Of a stretch of 64,000 nucleotides of DNA, positions 9,084-17,032 are shown one piece after another. The notes below the pieces were generated by a model. It was not told where the DNA came from, made no database searches, and worked only from the letters and a program-made list of their open reading frames with translations. A program made the position numbers and the translations under genes. Source of the DNA: Sphingomonadales bacterium (GTDB lineage: Bacteria; Pseudomonadota; Alphaproteobacteria; Sphingomonadales; Sphingomonadaceae); NCBI GenBank assembly GCA_016720115.1, contig JADJXT010000001.1, positions 992,001-1,056,000 of the forward strand, in the 5' to 3' direction. Position 1 is the first letter of the stretch, and every line of letters begins with the position of its first letter.

Positions 9084-9178
9084 CCCCTCCCGCTTGCGGG
9101 AGGGGCTAGGGGTGGGAATGTTTGGGGATTGGCCTGTCCCTCAGGCCCACCCCCGCCCCCTCCCGCAAGCGGAAGGGG
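9084..9178. repeat. REPIN-like pair of inverted REP palindromes in the glnB-glnA gap
   Basis: Palindromes CCCTCCCGC-TTGC-GGGAGGG at 9084-9105 and its inverted partner at 9157-9178, with a spacer of about 50 bases. Same family as 5705-5799. In the glnB-glnA transcript it would fold into two strong hairpins and could alter the relative level or stability of the two messages. Confidence 0.85.
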
Positions 9179-9186
9179 AGAATGAA

Positions 9187-9525
9187 TCACACCGCGTCGC
9201 TGTCGCGCTCGCCGGTGCGGATGCGCAGCGCGGTTTCGACGGGGATGACGAAAATCTTGCCGTCGCCGATGCGGCCGGTCTGTGCGGCGGCGGCGATCGC
9301 CTCGACCACGCGGTCGGCGAGGGCATCATCGACCACGACCTCAAGCTTCACCTTGGGAAGGAAGTCGACGACATATTCGGCCCCGCGATACAGTTCGGTA
9401 TGCCCCTTCTGGCGACCGAAGCCCTTGGCCTCGGTAACAGTGATCCCGCTGACGCCGACTTCGTGCAGCGCTTCCTTCACCTCGTCGAGTTTGAAGGGTT
9501 TGATGATCGCTTCGATCTTTTTCAT
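9187..9525 (-). CDS. glnB: Nitrogen regulatory protein P-II
   Basis: A 112-residue PII protein, exactly the family length. It reports 2-oxoglutarate/ATP status and controls GlnE, NtrB and others. The T-loop HTELYRGAEYVVDF carries the uridylylated tyrosine at position 51. The C-terminal GDGKIFVIPVETALRIRTGE is the ATP-binding segment. The start is ATG 9525 (MKKIEAIIKPFK), preceded by GGGGA; an upstream ATG at 9537 is less likely. It is the first gene of the glnBA unit, with a sigma-54-like promoter about 60 bases upstream. Confidence 0.97.
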   Translation of the reverse strand: MKKIEAIIKPFKLDEVKEALHEVGVSGITVTEAKGFGRQKGHTELYRGAEYVVDFLPKVKLEVVVDDALADRVVEAIAAAAQTGRIGDGKIFVIPVETALRIRTGERDSDAV

Positions 9526-9585
9526 GGCTTTCCCCATATTGGCGCACCGCGAAAACCCGCGCGCGCGAGTGTTATGGCGATAGCT

Positions 9586-9602
9586 TATCAAGGATCGTGC
9601 CA
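9586..9602 (-). promoter_or_regulatory. Candidate sigma-54 promoter of glnBA
   Basis: On the minus strand TGGCACG-ATCC-TTGA matches the sigma-54 consensus TGGCACG-N4-TTGC except for the last base. A TGCACT half-site resembling an NtrC site lies about 10 bases further upstream. The position fits a leader of about 50 bases before glnB. The -12 mismatch lowers confidence. Confidence 0.5.
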
Positions 9603-9634
9603 GTTTGCGGCAGTGCAGCAAACGCGCAAAAACG

Positions 9635-9662
9635 AAGCCCCGCGCGGTAAGGCACGGGGCTT
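9635..9662 (-). terminator. Terminator after the PQQ alcohol dehydrogenase gene
   Basis: Inverted repeat AAGCCCCG / CGGGGCTT with a loop of about 12, followed on the minus strand by CGTTTTTG. It lies 50 bases after the stop at 9712 and just upstream of the glnB promoter. Confidence 0.75.
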
Positions 9663-9711
9663 GCTGAAAATTTGCTGCCTATTTTTTAGGCAAATGCCGG
9701 ATTCATGGGCA

Positions 9712-11901
9712 TCACTTGGCGGTCACCTTGAACTTCGCGTCATTGGCCTTGGCGAAATGCGCGCGGCTGGTGAGATAGGCGCGGATCGATTCAACTTCGT
9801 CCGGCTTCATCACCGGCTTGAAGCTGGCCATGCCGTTCTGCGCAAGGATACCGTCATACACAATCGACTTGAAGGTTGCGGCATCCGCTATCGTCCCCGA
9901 CTTGCGAAGGTCGGGCAGCACGCCGGTGCCGACCGCGCCGGGGCCGTGGCAGACCAGGCAATAACGCTGATAATTTGAGTGACCCGCGGCAATCAGTTCG
10001 GGGCTACCGAACAGCGCGGGCGGATTCCATACCCATTCTTCGGCAGCAGGCAGCGGCGGCAATTTGCCCTTGGCACCGATTTTGAGCACGATCAGGCGCG
10101 GGATGTTGGGCACTTCCTGACTTGCGCCTGCGACATAGCCCGACACCAGCGGGAAGGCGCCGCCCTTGCTCGTCATGAACGCGACATATTGCTCGCCATC
10201 GACCAAATAGGTCGAGGCACCGGTGAGCACGCCAGACTGCACGTCGAGGCTGTAGAGCAGCTTGCCGCTATCGGCGGCATAGGCGTTGAACTTGCCCATG
10301 GCATTGCCCTGGAAAACAAGATTGCCTGCAGTGGTCATCGTGCCGCCATTCCACGGAGTGGGGTGGTTGACGGTCCACTGCGCCTTGCCGGTTTTCGGGT
10401 TGAATGCGACGAGCTGGCCTGTGGTGACCGACTGGATCGCCTTCACCATGTTGAAATCGTCGGGCACGTCGGCGGTTGCAATCGCCCCGCCGGTATTGAA
10501 GCCCATCGCGCTGCGACCCTGCTCATTCGGCGCGACCGGGGGCAGATAGGCCCCGCCCAGCTGCTGCGCCGGGATATAGACCAGCCCGGTTGCCGGATTG
10601 TAGCTCATCGGGTGCCAGTTATGCGCACCCAGCGCAGACGGGTTCGCCATGTAGAGCTTGCCGGTCTTTTCATAGCGGGCTTCGGGGTTTTCGATCGGAC
10701 GGCCCGAGGCGAGGTCGTACCCCGTCGCCCAGGTTATGCCGCTGATGAACGGGTTAGCGGACAACAGCTTGCCGTTTGTCCGGTCGAGCGTGAAGAAGAA
10801 ACCGTTTTTCGGTGCGTGATACAACACCTTCACATCCTTGCCGTCGCGTTGTTCATTGGCGAGGATGATCGGCTGGGTGGCGGTGTAGTCCCAGCTTTCG
10901 GCAGGTGTTTCCTGATAATGCCATTTATAATCACCGGTATCGGGGTCGAGCGCGACGATCGACGACAGGAACAGATTGTCGCCTTCGCTGTTTGATCGGA
11001 TGCCGTGGTTCCAGGGGTTGCCATTGCCGACGCCGAGATAGAGCTGGTCCAGCTCGGCATCATAGACAATCGCATCCCAGACGGTGCCGCCACCGCCGGA
11101 ATCGCGCCAGTCATCCTTCTTCGGCGTCTTGCTCCATGTGTCGTAGGCGAGTTCCTTCATCACCTTGTCGCTCGCCGCATTGTCGGGTTCGCCCTTGGGA
11201 TTGGGAACGGTGTAGAAACGCCAGGCCTGCTTGCCGGTGTCGACATTATAGGCGGTGACAAAGCCGCGTGCGCCGAATTCGGAGCCGCCATTGCCGATAA
11301 TCACCTTGTCCTTCACGACGCGCGGGAAACCGGTGATCGTGCCGTTCGATTTGGGATCGAGCGTCTGGACGGACCAGATTTCGCCGCCGGTCTTGGCATC
11401 GAGCGCGATCAGGCGTCCGTCGATGGTGCCGACGAACAGTCTGCCCTTCCAGAAGGCTACACCGCGGTTGACGACGTCGCAGCACGCCTTCACCCCGCGC
11501 GCCTTGTCGACAGCGGGATCGAATTGCCAGAGAGGTTTGCCGGTCTTTGCCTCGAACGCAAACACTTTTGACCAGGGGCCGGTGACATAGAGTGTGCCGT
11601 CAACCTCGACCGGGGTCGATTCATGGCCGCGTGCGTCGGGCATGTCGGCAAACCAGGCGATGCCCAGTTCGGCAACATTCTTGTCGCTGATCTGCGTCAG
11701 CGGGCTGTGCCGTTGTTCGCCATAGCTATAGGCGGGGAAGGCCCAGTCATCGCCATTGCCGCCGGTCTTCAGAAACTCGCCGTCAATCCTGGCAAATTCG
11801 GGGTCTTGCGCACCCGGATTATTGTCCGCCAGTTTGCATCCGGAAACCGCCAAAGCGGCCACGCCAGCCAAAGCCAACACCGCACTACGCCGAAAACGCA
11901 T
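9712..11901 (-). CDS. PQQ-dependent quinohemoprotein alcohol dehydrogenase, predicted lipoprotein
   Basis: Periplasmic enzyme that oxidises alcohols with PQQ and passes electrons to its own haem. It is 729 residues long. N-terminus: signal peptide ending in the lipobox AVSG-Cys, so it is probably lipid-anchored. The eight-bladed propeller region contains the adjacent cysteine pair (KACCDVVNRG) typical of quinoprotein alcohol dehydrogenases, and WDY/NWHPMSYNP segments. The C-terminus carries a cytochrome c domain with YCLVCHGPGAVGTG (CxxCH). Most characterised type II enzymes are soluble, so the lipoprotein signal is notable. No pqq biosynthesis genes are in this window. A monocistronic unit is suggested by a terminator on its 3' side. 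Alcohol substrate unknown. Confidence 0.92.
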   Translation of the reverse strand: MRFRRSAVLALAGVAALAVSGCKLADNNPGAQDPEFARIDGEFLKTGGNGDDWAFPAYSYGEQRHSPLTQISDKNVAELGIAWFADMPDARGHESTPVEVDGTLYVTGPWSKVFAFEAKTGKPLWQFDPAVDKARGVKACCDVVNRGVAFWKGRLFVGTIDGRLIALDAKTGGEIWSVQTLDPKSNGTITGFPRVVKDKVIIGNGGSEFGARGFVTAYNVDTGKQAWRFYTVPNPKGEPDNAASDKVMKELAYDTWSKTPKKDDWRDSGGGGTVWDAIVYDAELDQLYLGVGNGNPWNHGIRSNSEGDNLFLSSIVALDPDTGDYKWHYQETPAESWDYTATQPIILANEQRDGKDVKVLYHAPKNGFFFTLDRTNGKLLSANPFISGITWATGYDLASGRPIENPEARYEKTGKLYMANPSALGAHNWHPMSYNPATGLVYIPAQQLGGAYLPPVAPNEQGRSAMGFNTGGAIATADVPDDFNMVKAIQSVTTGQLVAFNPKTGKAQWTVNHPTPWNGGTMTTAGNLVFQGNAMGKFNAYAADSGKLLYSLDVQSGVLTGASTYLVDGEQYVAFMTSKGGAFPLVSGYVAGASQEVPNIPRLIVLKIGAKGKLPPLPAAEEWVWNPPALFGSPELIAAGHSNYQRYCLVCHGPGAVGTGVLPDLRKSGTIADAATFKSIVYDGILAQNGMASFKPVMKPDEVESIRAYLTSRAHFAKANDAKFKVTAK

Positions 11902-11967
11902 CGCTCACTCTCCCAAATTTAATCCCTCGATTAAATGGCTAGCGCGGCTTGCAGAGTCGGTCCAGCG

Positions 11968-12648
11968 CTAAGTTGCGGCGCCAAGCGCCGCGCCGATAGC
12001 CGCTTCCATGTCAGAGGCCGCCTTTTCATAGACCCTCGCCTTCAATCCATCGACCAGCGGCTGCGGCGTGCAGCTGGGATGGCCGCCATCGAAAGGCGGC
12101 GCGGGATCATATTCGAGCGCGAGCTGGATCGTCCGCGCGACATGCTCGCCCTGCGCGAGTGCGATCAGTTCGAGCGCGAAATCGATGCCCGAGGTGACAC
12201 CGCCTGCCGTCACCAGATTGCCGTCGCGGACGACGCGGGTCTCTTCGTGCGTCGCGCCGAACAGGGGCAGCAAGTGCGTATAGGCCCAATGGGTCGTTGC
12301 GCGTTTGCCTCGCAACAATCCAGCCACCCCAAGCACGAAGGCACCCGTGCAGACACTGGTAACCCATGTCGCTGCTTTGGCCTGTTCGCGGACGAATTCG
12401 ACAATCGCGGTATCGGCAATCGCCTCGCGTACGCCATGCCCGCCGGGAACGCAGATAATGTCCGCCTGCGGGCAATCGGCAAAGCTGCCGGTTGGGACGA
12501 TGGCAAAACCGCAGTCGGTGGTCACGCGTAGTCCTTCCCTCGTGACAACGTGCGTTTCGGCACCCGGGAGCCGCGACAGGAACTGCACCGGCCCTGCGAA
12601 GTCCAGTTGGGTGACATTATCGAAAAGGACAAAAACGATGCGGGTCAT
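11968..12648 (-). CDS. DJ-1/PfpI family protein (isonitrile hydratase-like)
   Basis: A 226-residue member of the DJ-1/PfpI superfamily. The nucleophile elbow SVCTGAFVLGVAGLL holds the Cys, and the domain starts MTRIVFVLFDNVTQLDFAGP, with the DFxGP segment seen in isonitrile hydratase and in the amidase-like domain of GlxA regulators. There is no C-terminal AraC helix-turn-helix, so it is a stand-alone enzyme rather than a regulator. The start is ATG 12648, 16 bases after the stop of the upstream antiporter gene, so the two may be co-transcribed. Isonitrile hydratase activity is only a family-level suggestion. Confidence 0.8.
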   Translation of the reverse strand: MTRIVFVLFDNVTQLDFAGPVQFLSRLPGAETHVVTREGLRVTTDCGFAIVPTGSFADCPQADIICVPGGHGVREAIADTAIVEFVREQAKAATWVTSVCTGAFVLGVAGLLRGKRATTHWAYTHLLPLFGATHEETRVVRDGNLVTAGGVTSGIDFALELIALAQGEHVARTIQLALEYDPAPPFDGGHPSCTPQPLVDGLKARVYEKAASDMEAAIGAALGAAT

Positions 12649-12664
12649 GGGAGCAAAACAGTTT

Positions 12665-13750
12665 TCAGGGGACAATGATAAGGAAGAGGAATACGGCAAA
12701 AAGCACAAGGTGAAGCGCACCCTGCATGACAGTTGTCCGTCCGGTGGAAAGCGACAGCGTGGCTACAAGCAGGGTGAGGGCGAGCAAAATCTCGTTTTTC
12801 GGGCTTACTCCCAATATAATCGTCCAGCCTGACAGCACCACAATCGTGGCAATCACGGGAATGGTGAGCCCGATGGTCGCCAGCGCTGATCCCAACGCCA
12901 GATTGAGGCTGGTCTGCAGCCGGTTGGCCCGGGCGGCCCGCACGGCTGCCAGCCCTTCCGGGAGGAGCACGATGCCGGCGATGACAACACCGACCAGTGC
13001 GAGCGGCGCATCCATTTGATGGAGCAAGCCTTCAAGATTCGGTGTTAGGGATTTGGCGAGGAACACAACCGAGACCAAACTTGCCAGCAACAGCAATGCG
13101 CTTGCTATGGTCGCGCGATCGGATGGCAGCTCGGCGTGGACATCGTCGTCGACAGCAAGTTCGGGGCGCGGCAGGAAATAGTCGCGGTGACGAACCGTCT
13201 GCACCAGAACGAAAATGCCATAGAGGATCAACGAAATCAGCCCGACGAATACAAGCTGCGACGGTGCGTATTGCGGTCCCGGCAGGCTGGTCACATGATT
13301 AGGCAGGATCAGTGTGATCACCGACAGCGCGGCGAGTGTCGCCAGCGCGGCGCTCACGCCGGATTGGCGATAGACCTGCTCGCCATGGCGCAGTCCGCCA
13401 AGCAACAGGCATAACCCGACCACGCCGTTCAGGATGATCATGATCGCGGCCATCACCGTATCACGGGCGAGCGCAGCGTTTTCGGCCGGGTTGGCCGACA
13501 TCACCGATACGATCAGGCCGACTTCGATCACAGTGACAGCGATGGCGAACACCAGCGTACCGAAAGGTTCACCGATGCGATGCGCGATCACTTCGGCATG
13601 GTGGACAGCTGCCAGTACAGAAGCGAAAATGACCGGGATGAGGATGAGCGGAGCCAGCGCCTGACCCATCCCGAACAGCAACAACAACGCAAACAGGCCC
13701 AACAGCGGCATTACGCCATTGGCTATCCGCGTTACCGAATATTGCCGCAC
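12665..13750 (-). CDS. Calcium/cation:proton antiporter, ChaA-like (CaCA superfamily)
   Basis: A 361-residue inner-membrane protein with about 11 hydrophobic segments in two inverted halves. Each half carries an acidic alpha-repeat motif: GEPFGTLVFAIAVTVIEVGL in the first and LLPEGLAAVRAARANRLQTS followed by LALGSALATIGLTIPV in the second. This pattern fits ChaA-type Ca2+(Na+,K+)/H+ exchangers. Start at 13750 (MRQYSVTRIANG). Ion specificity cannot be read from sequence. Confidence 0.85.
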   Translation of the reverse strand: MRQYSVTRIANGVMPLLGLFALLLLFGMGQALAPLILIPVIFASVLAAVHHAEVIAHRIGEPFGTLVFAIAVTVIEVGLIVSVMSANPAENAALARDTVMAAIMIILNGVVGLCLLLGGLRHGEQVYRQSGVSAALATLAALSVITLILPNHVTSLPGPQYAPSQLVFVGLISLILYGIFVLVQTVRHRDYFLPRPELAVDDDVHAELPSDRATIASALLLLASLVSVVFLAKSLTPNLEGLLHQMDAPLALVGVVIAGIVLLPEGLAAVRAARANRLQTSLNLALGSALATIGLTIPVIATIVVLSGWTIILGVSPKNEILLALTLLVATLSLSTGRTTVMQGALHLVLFAVFLFLIIVP

Positions 13751-13824
13751 CCAGATCCTCCTGCCTTGTCCTTGGAGCTTTCAAGCATCGAGCAGGATAA
13801 CATATGGAGGCTTGGCCTTGAAAC

Positions 13825-15012
13825 TCAAACCAGTTCTATCGCTACCGCCGTGGCTTCGCCGCCGCCGATGCAAAGGCTGGCAATGCCGCGCTTCAGCCCT
13901 TTGTGCTTCAGTGCGCCGATCAGCGTGGTGATGATGCGTGTGCCCGATGCGCCAATGGGGTGGCCGAGCGCCGTCGCGCCGCCATGGACGTTGATCTTGT
14001 CATGCGGAATGCCAAGGTCGCGCATCGCGAACATCGCGACGCAGGCAAAGGCTTCGTTGACTTCGAACAGGTCGACTTCGTCAATTTTCCATCCAGCCTT
14101 GGCGAGGCATTTGTTGATCGCGCCAACCGGGGCCGTGGTGAACTCTGACGGTTCCTGCGCGTGCGCGGCGCTTGCCACGAGGCGCGCGACCGGCGTTTGG
14201 CCTTTTGCAGCGGCGGTCGATGCACGCGACAGGACGAGCGCGGCCGCACCATCCGAGATCGACGAGGAAGTTGCAGCCGTAATCGTGCCATCCTTGGCAA
14301 AGGCCGGTTTCAACGTCGGGATCTTGTCGGGGCGGCCTTTGCCAGGCTGCTCGTCGGTATCGACCACGGTTTCGCCCGCGCGGCTGACAACGGTAACCGG
14401 TACGATTTCCGAAACGAAGGCGCCCGAGGCAATCGCCTGCTGCGCGCGGCGCAGCGATTCAATCGAATAATTGTCCTGATCTTCGCGGGTCAGTTGATAT
14501 TCGTTGGCGGATTCCTGCGCGAAGGTGCCCATGGCGCGACCGGGCTCATAGGCATCTTCCAGACCATCGAGGAACATATGATCATAAGCCGTGTCATGGC
14601 CGATGCGCGCGCCGCCGCGATGCTTTTTGAGGATGTAGGGCGCGTTGGTCATGCTCTCCATGCCGCCCGCAATGACATAGTCGACCGATCCGGCTGCGAT
14701 CGCTTCTGCGCCCATGATCACCGTCTGCATGCCGCTGCCGCAGACCTTGTTGACCGTGGTGGCCTGTACCGACTTGGGCAGGCCGGCTTTGAGCGCTGCC
14801 TGACGGGCAGGGGCCTGGCCAAGACCTGCGGGCAGCACGCAGCCCATATAGATGCGTTCGATGTCTTCGCCCGATACGCCAGCGCGCTCTACCGCTGCCT
14901 TGACCGCAGTGGCGCCGAGATCGGTCGCAGCGACGTCTGAAAAAACGCCCTGCATTCCGCCCATCGGGGTGCGGGCATAGGAAAGGATGACGACGGGATC
15001 GGTGCTGCTCAT
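13825..15012 (-). CDS. Acetyl-CoA C-acetyltransferase / thiolase
   Basis: A 395-residue degradative/biosynthetic thiolase. The acyl-accepting Cys is in NKVCGSGMQTVI, the His in NVHGGATALGHPIGASG and the second Cys near the C-terminus in SLCIGGGEATA. It condenses or cleaves acyl-CoA (acetoacetyl-CoA in the typical case). The start is ATG 15012, with AAAGGA eight bases upstream; a GTG two codons earlier is possible. Divergent to the coniferyl-aldehyde-type dehydrogenase across about 130 bases. Confidence 0.93.
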   Translation of the reverse strand: MSSTDPVVILSYARTPMGGMQGVFSDVAATDLGATAVKAAVERAGVSGEDIERIYMGCVLPAGLGQAPARQAALKAGLPKSVQATTVNKVCGSGMQTVIMGAEAIAAGSVDYVIAGGMESMTNAPYILKKHRGGARIGHDTAYDHMFLDGLEDAYEPGRAMGTFAQESANEYQLTREDQDNYSIESLRRAQQAIASGAFVSEIVPVTVVSRAGETVVDTDEQPGKGRPDKIPTLKPAFAKDGTITAATSSSISDGAAALVLSRASTAAAKGQTPVARLVASAAHAQEPSEFTTAPVGAINKCLAKAGWKIDEVDLFEVNEAFACVAMFAMRDLGIPHDKINVHGGATALGHPIGASGTRIITTLIGALKHKGLKRGIASLCIGGGEATAVAIELV

Positions 15013-15145
15013 GGACACATTCCTTTGGCTTGGGAGACGTTACGGATTCGCCCTTAAGCCTGCGATGGCCGCAACACAATGCGCAGACGCGTTGCATTCG
15101 TTTCCATACATGTTAATCCTGCGACTAAATCAGGGAGAGAGTGCC

Positions 15146-16567
15146 ATGACCGCCGATATGCAGACCATACTCGAAAAACAAAAAGCCGCCTTCACCGCCG
15201 CGATGCCCGAACCGATGTCGGTGCGGCGTGACCGGATGGATCGGGCCATTGCACTGCTTGTCGATTACAAGGATGAATTCGCCAAGGCGGTTTCCGCCGA
15301 TTTCGGCCATCGCAGTACCGAACAGACGCTGATGACCGACATCATGCCCTCGGTCAGCGCGCTCAAACATGCGAAGAAACATTTCGAAAGCTGGGCGCGC
15401 AATGAAAAGCGCAAGCCGACATTTCCGCTGGGGCTGATCGGTGCGAAGGCCGATGTCGTTTACCAGCCCAAGGGCGTGGTCGGCGTGATCGCACCCTGGA
15501 ATTTCCCGGTCGGTATGGTGATGGTGCCGATGGCAGGAATCCTCGCGGCGGGGAACCGCGCGATGGTCAAGCCGAGCGAATATACCGAGCGCGTTGCGGA
15601 AGTTTTTGCAGAGGCCGTACCCAAATATTTCGCCGAAGAGGAAATCGCGGTGTTCACAGGCGGCGTCGAGGTCGGCACAGCTTTCTCCAAACTCGCCTTT
15701 GATCACCTGATCTTCACCGGCGCAACCAGCGTTGGCAAGCACATCATGCGCGCCGCTGCCGATAACCTCGTACCCGTCACACTCGAACTTGGCGGCAAGT
15801 CGCCGACGATCATCGGACGCAGCGCCGACAAGAAAAAGGCAGGCGAACGCATTGCGCTCGGCAAGATGATGAATGCAGGGCAGATCTGCCTCGCGCCCGA
15901 TTATCTGCTTGTTGCCAAGGAGCAGGAACAGGAAATGATCGACGGTGTCGTCAATGGCGTTTCCGCCCTGTATCCGGCACTGCTCAACAATGACGACTAT
16001 ACTTCGGTCGTGAACGGTCGCAATTATGACCGGCTACAGGGCTATCTTGCGGATGCGAAGGAAAAGGGTGCCGAACTGATCGAGGTCAACCCGGCGGATG
16101 AGGATTTCGCGTCTTCAAATGGCAACAAGATGCCGCTGACCATCGTCCGCAATGTCAATCAAGACATGAAGGTGATGCAGGAGGAAATCTTCGGCCCGAT
16201 CCTGCCGGTGATGACTTATTCGTCGATGGACGAGGCGATCGACTATGTGAACGCGCACGACCGCCCGCTGGGCCTCTATTATTTCGGCGCCGACAAGGCG
16301 GAGGAGAACCGCGTTTTGAACCGCACCATTTCCGGCGGCGCAACCGTGAATGATGTGCTGTTCCACAATGCGATGGAAGACCTGCCTTTTGGCGGCGTTG
16401 GACCGTCCGGTATGGGCAATTATCACGGGCAGGATGGCTTCAAGACCTTCAGCCATATGCGCGCCGTGTATCGCCAGCCCTCTATGGACGTTGCCGGGAT
16501 GGCAGGATTCAAACCGCCTTATGGCAAATCGACCCACAAGACGCTGGAACGCGAATTGCGCAAGTAG
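15146..16567 (+). CDS. Coniferyl aldehyde dehydrogenase-type ALDH
   Basis: A 473-residue aldehyde dehydrogenase of the class annotated as coniferyl aldehyde dehydrogenase (CalB-like). Seen: KGVVGVIAPWNFPVGMV, LELGGKSPTIIG, the nucleophile segment NAGQICLAPDYLLV (Cys), and a C-terminus with FGGVGPSGMGNYHGQDGF typical of this hydrophobic-tail subgroup. Members oxidise aromatic or long-chain aliphatic aldehydes with NAD. The start is ATG 15146, with a GGGAGAG ribosome binding site. The subgroup assignment is from memory of family motifs. Confidence 0.85.
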   Translation: MTADMQTILEKQKAAFTAAMPEPMSVRRDRMDRAIALLVDYKDEFAKAVSADFGHRSTEQTLMTDIMPSVSALKHAKKHFESWARNEKRKPTFPLGLIGAKADVVYQPKGVVGVIAPWNFPVGMVMVPMAGILAAGNRAMVKPSEYTERVAEVFAEAVPKYFAEEEIAVFTGGVEVGTAFSKLAFDHLIFTGATSVGKHIMRAAADNLVPVTLELGGKSPTIIGRSADKKKAGERIALGKMMNAGQICLAPDYLLVAKEQEQEMIDGVVNGVSALYPALLNNDDYTSVVNGRNYDRLQGYLADAKEKGAELIEVNPADEDFASSNGNKMPLTIVRNVNQDMKVMQEEIFGPILPVMTYSSMDEAIDYVNAHDRPLGLYYFGADKAEENRVLNRTISGGATVNDVLFHNAMEDLPFGGVGPSGMGNYHGQDGFKTFSHMRAVYRQPSMDVAGMAGFKPPYGKSTHKTLERELRK

Positions 16568-16610
16568 GCTTGCACCCCGGCGGGAGCTTCGCTAGAGGCT
16601 CCCCCTCACT

Positions 16611-16695
16611 GCCCCTGTGGTGGAATTGGTAGACGCGCTCGACTCAAAATCGAGTATCGAAAGATGTGCCCGTTCGAGTCGGGCCAGGGGCACCA
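16611..16695 (+). tRNA. tRNA-Leu (anticodon CAA)
   Basis: 85 nt including an encoded CCA end. The acceptor stem GCCCCTG pairs with CAGGGGC; the anticodon stem CTCGA/TCGAG flanks loop CTCAAAA, giving anticodon CAA (reads UUG). A long variable arm (TATCGAAAGATGT), typical of class II leucine tRNAs, and a T arm with GTTCGAGTC are present. Confidence 0.95.
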
Positions 16696-16823
16696 CTCCA
16701 CAAAATCTGTAGCAAAATGGAACGGTCGCGAAGGCGTCCGTTATTAACCACCTTTGCACCTCGCAATCATCCCTAATCAAACGTTAACATTCACGGTAAC
16801 GAAAAGATTAAGGGGTAGGCTAC

Positions 16824-17015
16824 ATGCAAAGGAAACTGGTTCTATCGAGTGATGGTGCAAGGCATCCGTTTCGCCAGACATTGGCGCCGCATGTCTTTGC
16901 GGTTCCCGCCGAATGGAAGCCCAAGCCGCTGAAATGGTGGCAGCGTGAAGATGCGCACCTGTTCGTGATCAGCTTTGGTGCCTTCTTTACGGTTTTCTAC
17001 ACGTTTATCGCCTGA
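16824..17015 (+). CDS. Small single-pass membrane protein, unknown function
   Basis: A 63-residue protein. The first ~40 residues are basic and tryptophan-containing (EWKPKPLKWWQRED), followed by one hydrophobic helix (LFVISFGAFFTVFYTFIA) at the very C-terminus, so it would be tail-anchored with the N-terminus in the cytoplasm. AGGGG precedes the ATG at a suitable distance. No family recognised. It ends 18 bases from the convergent transporter gene. Confidence 0.6.
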   Translation: MQRKLVLSSDGARHPFRQTLAPHVFAVPAEWKPKPLKWWQREDAHLFVISFGAFFTVFYTFIA

Positions 17016-17032
17016 CCTACTGGCGATCAGGT

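Noticed and set aside
9062..9190. N-terminal extension of glutamine synthetase (SPLPLAGGG...)
   Set aside because: It translates the REPIN; all GSI proteins begin close to MASAKDVL.
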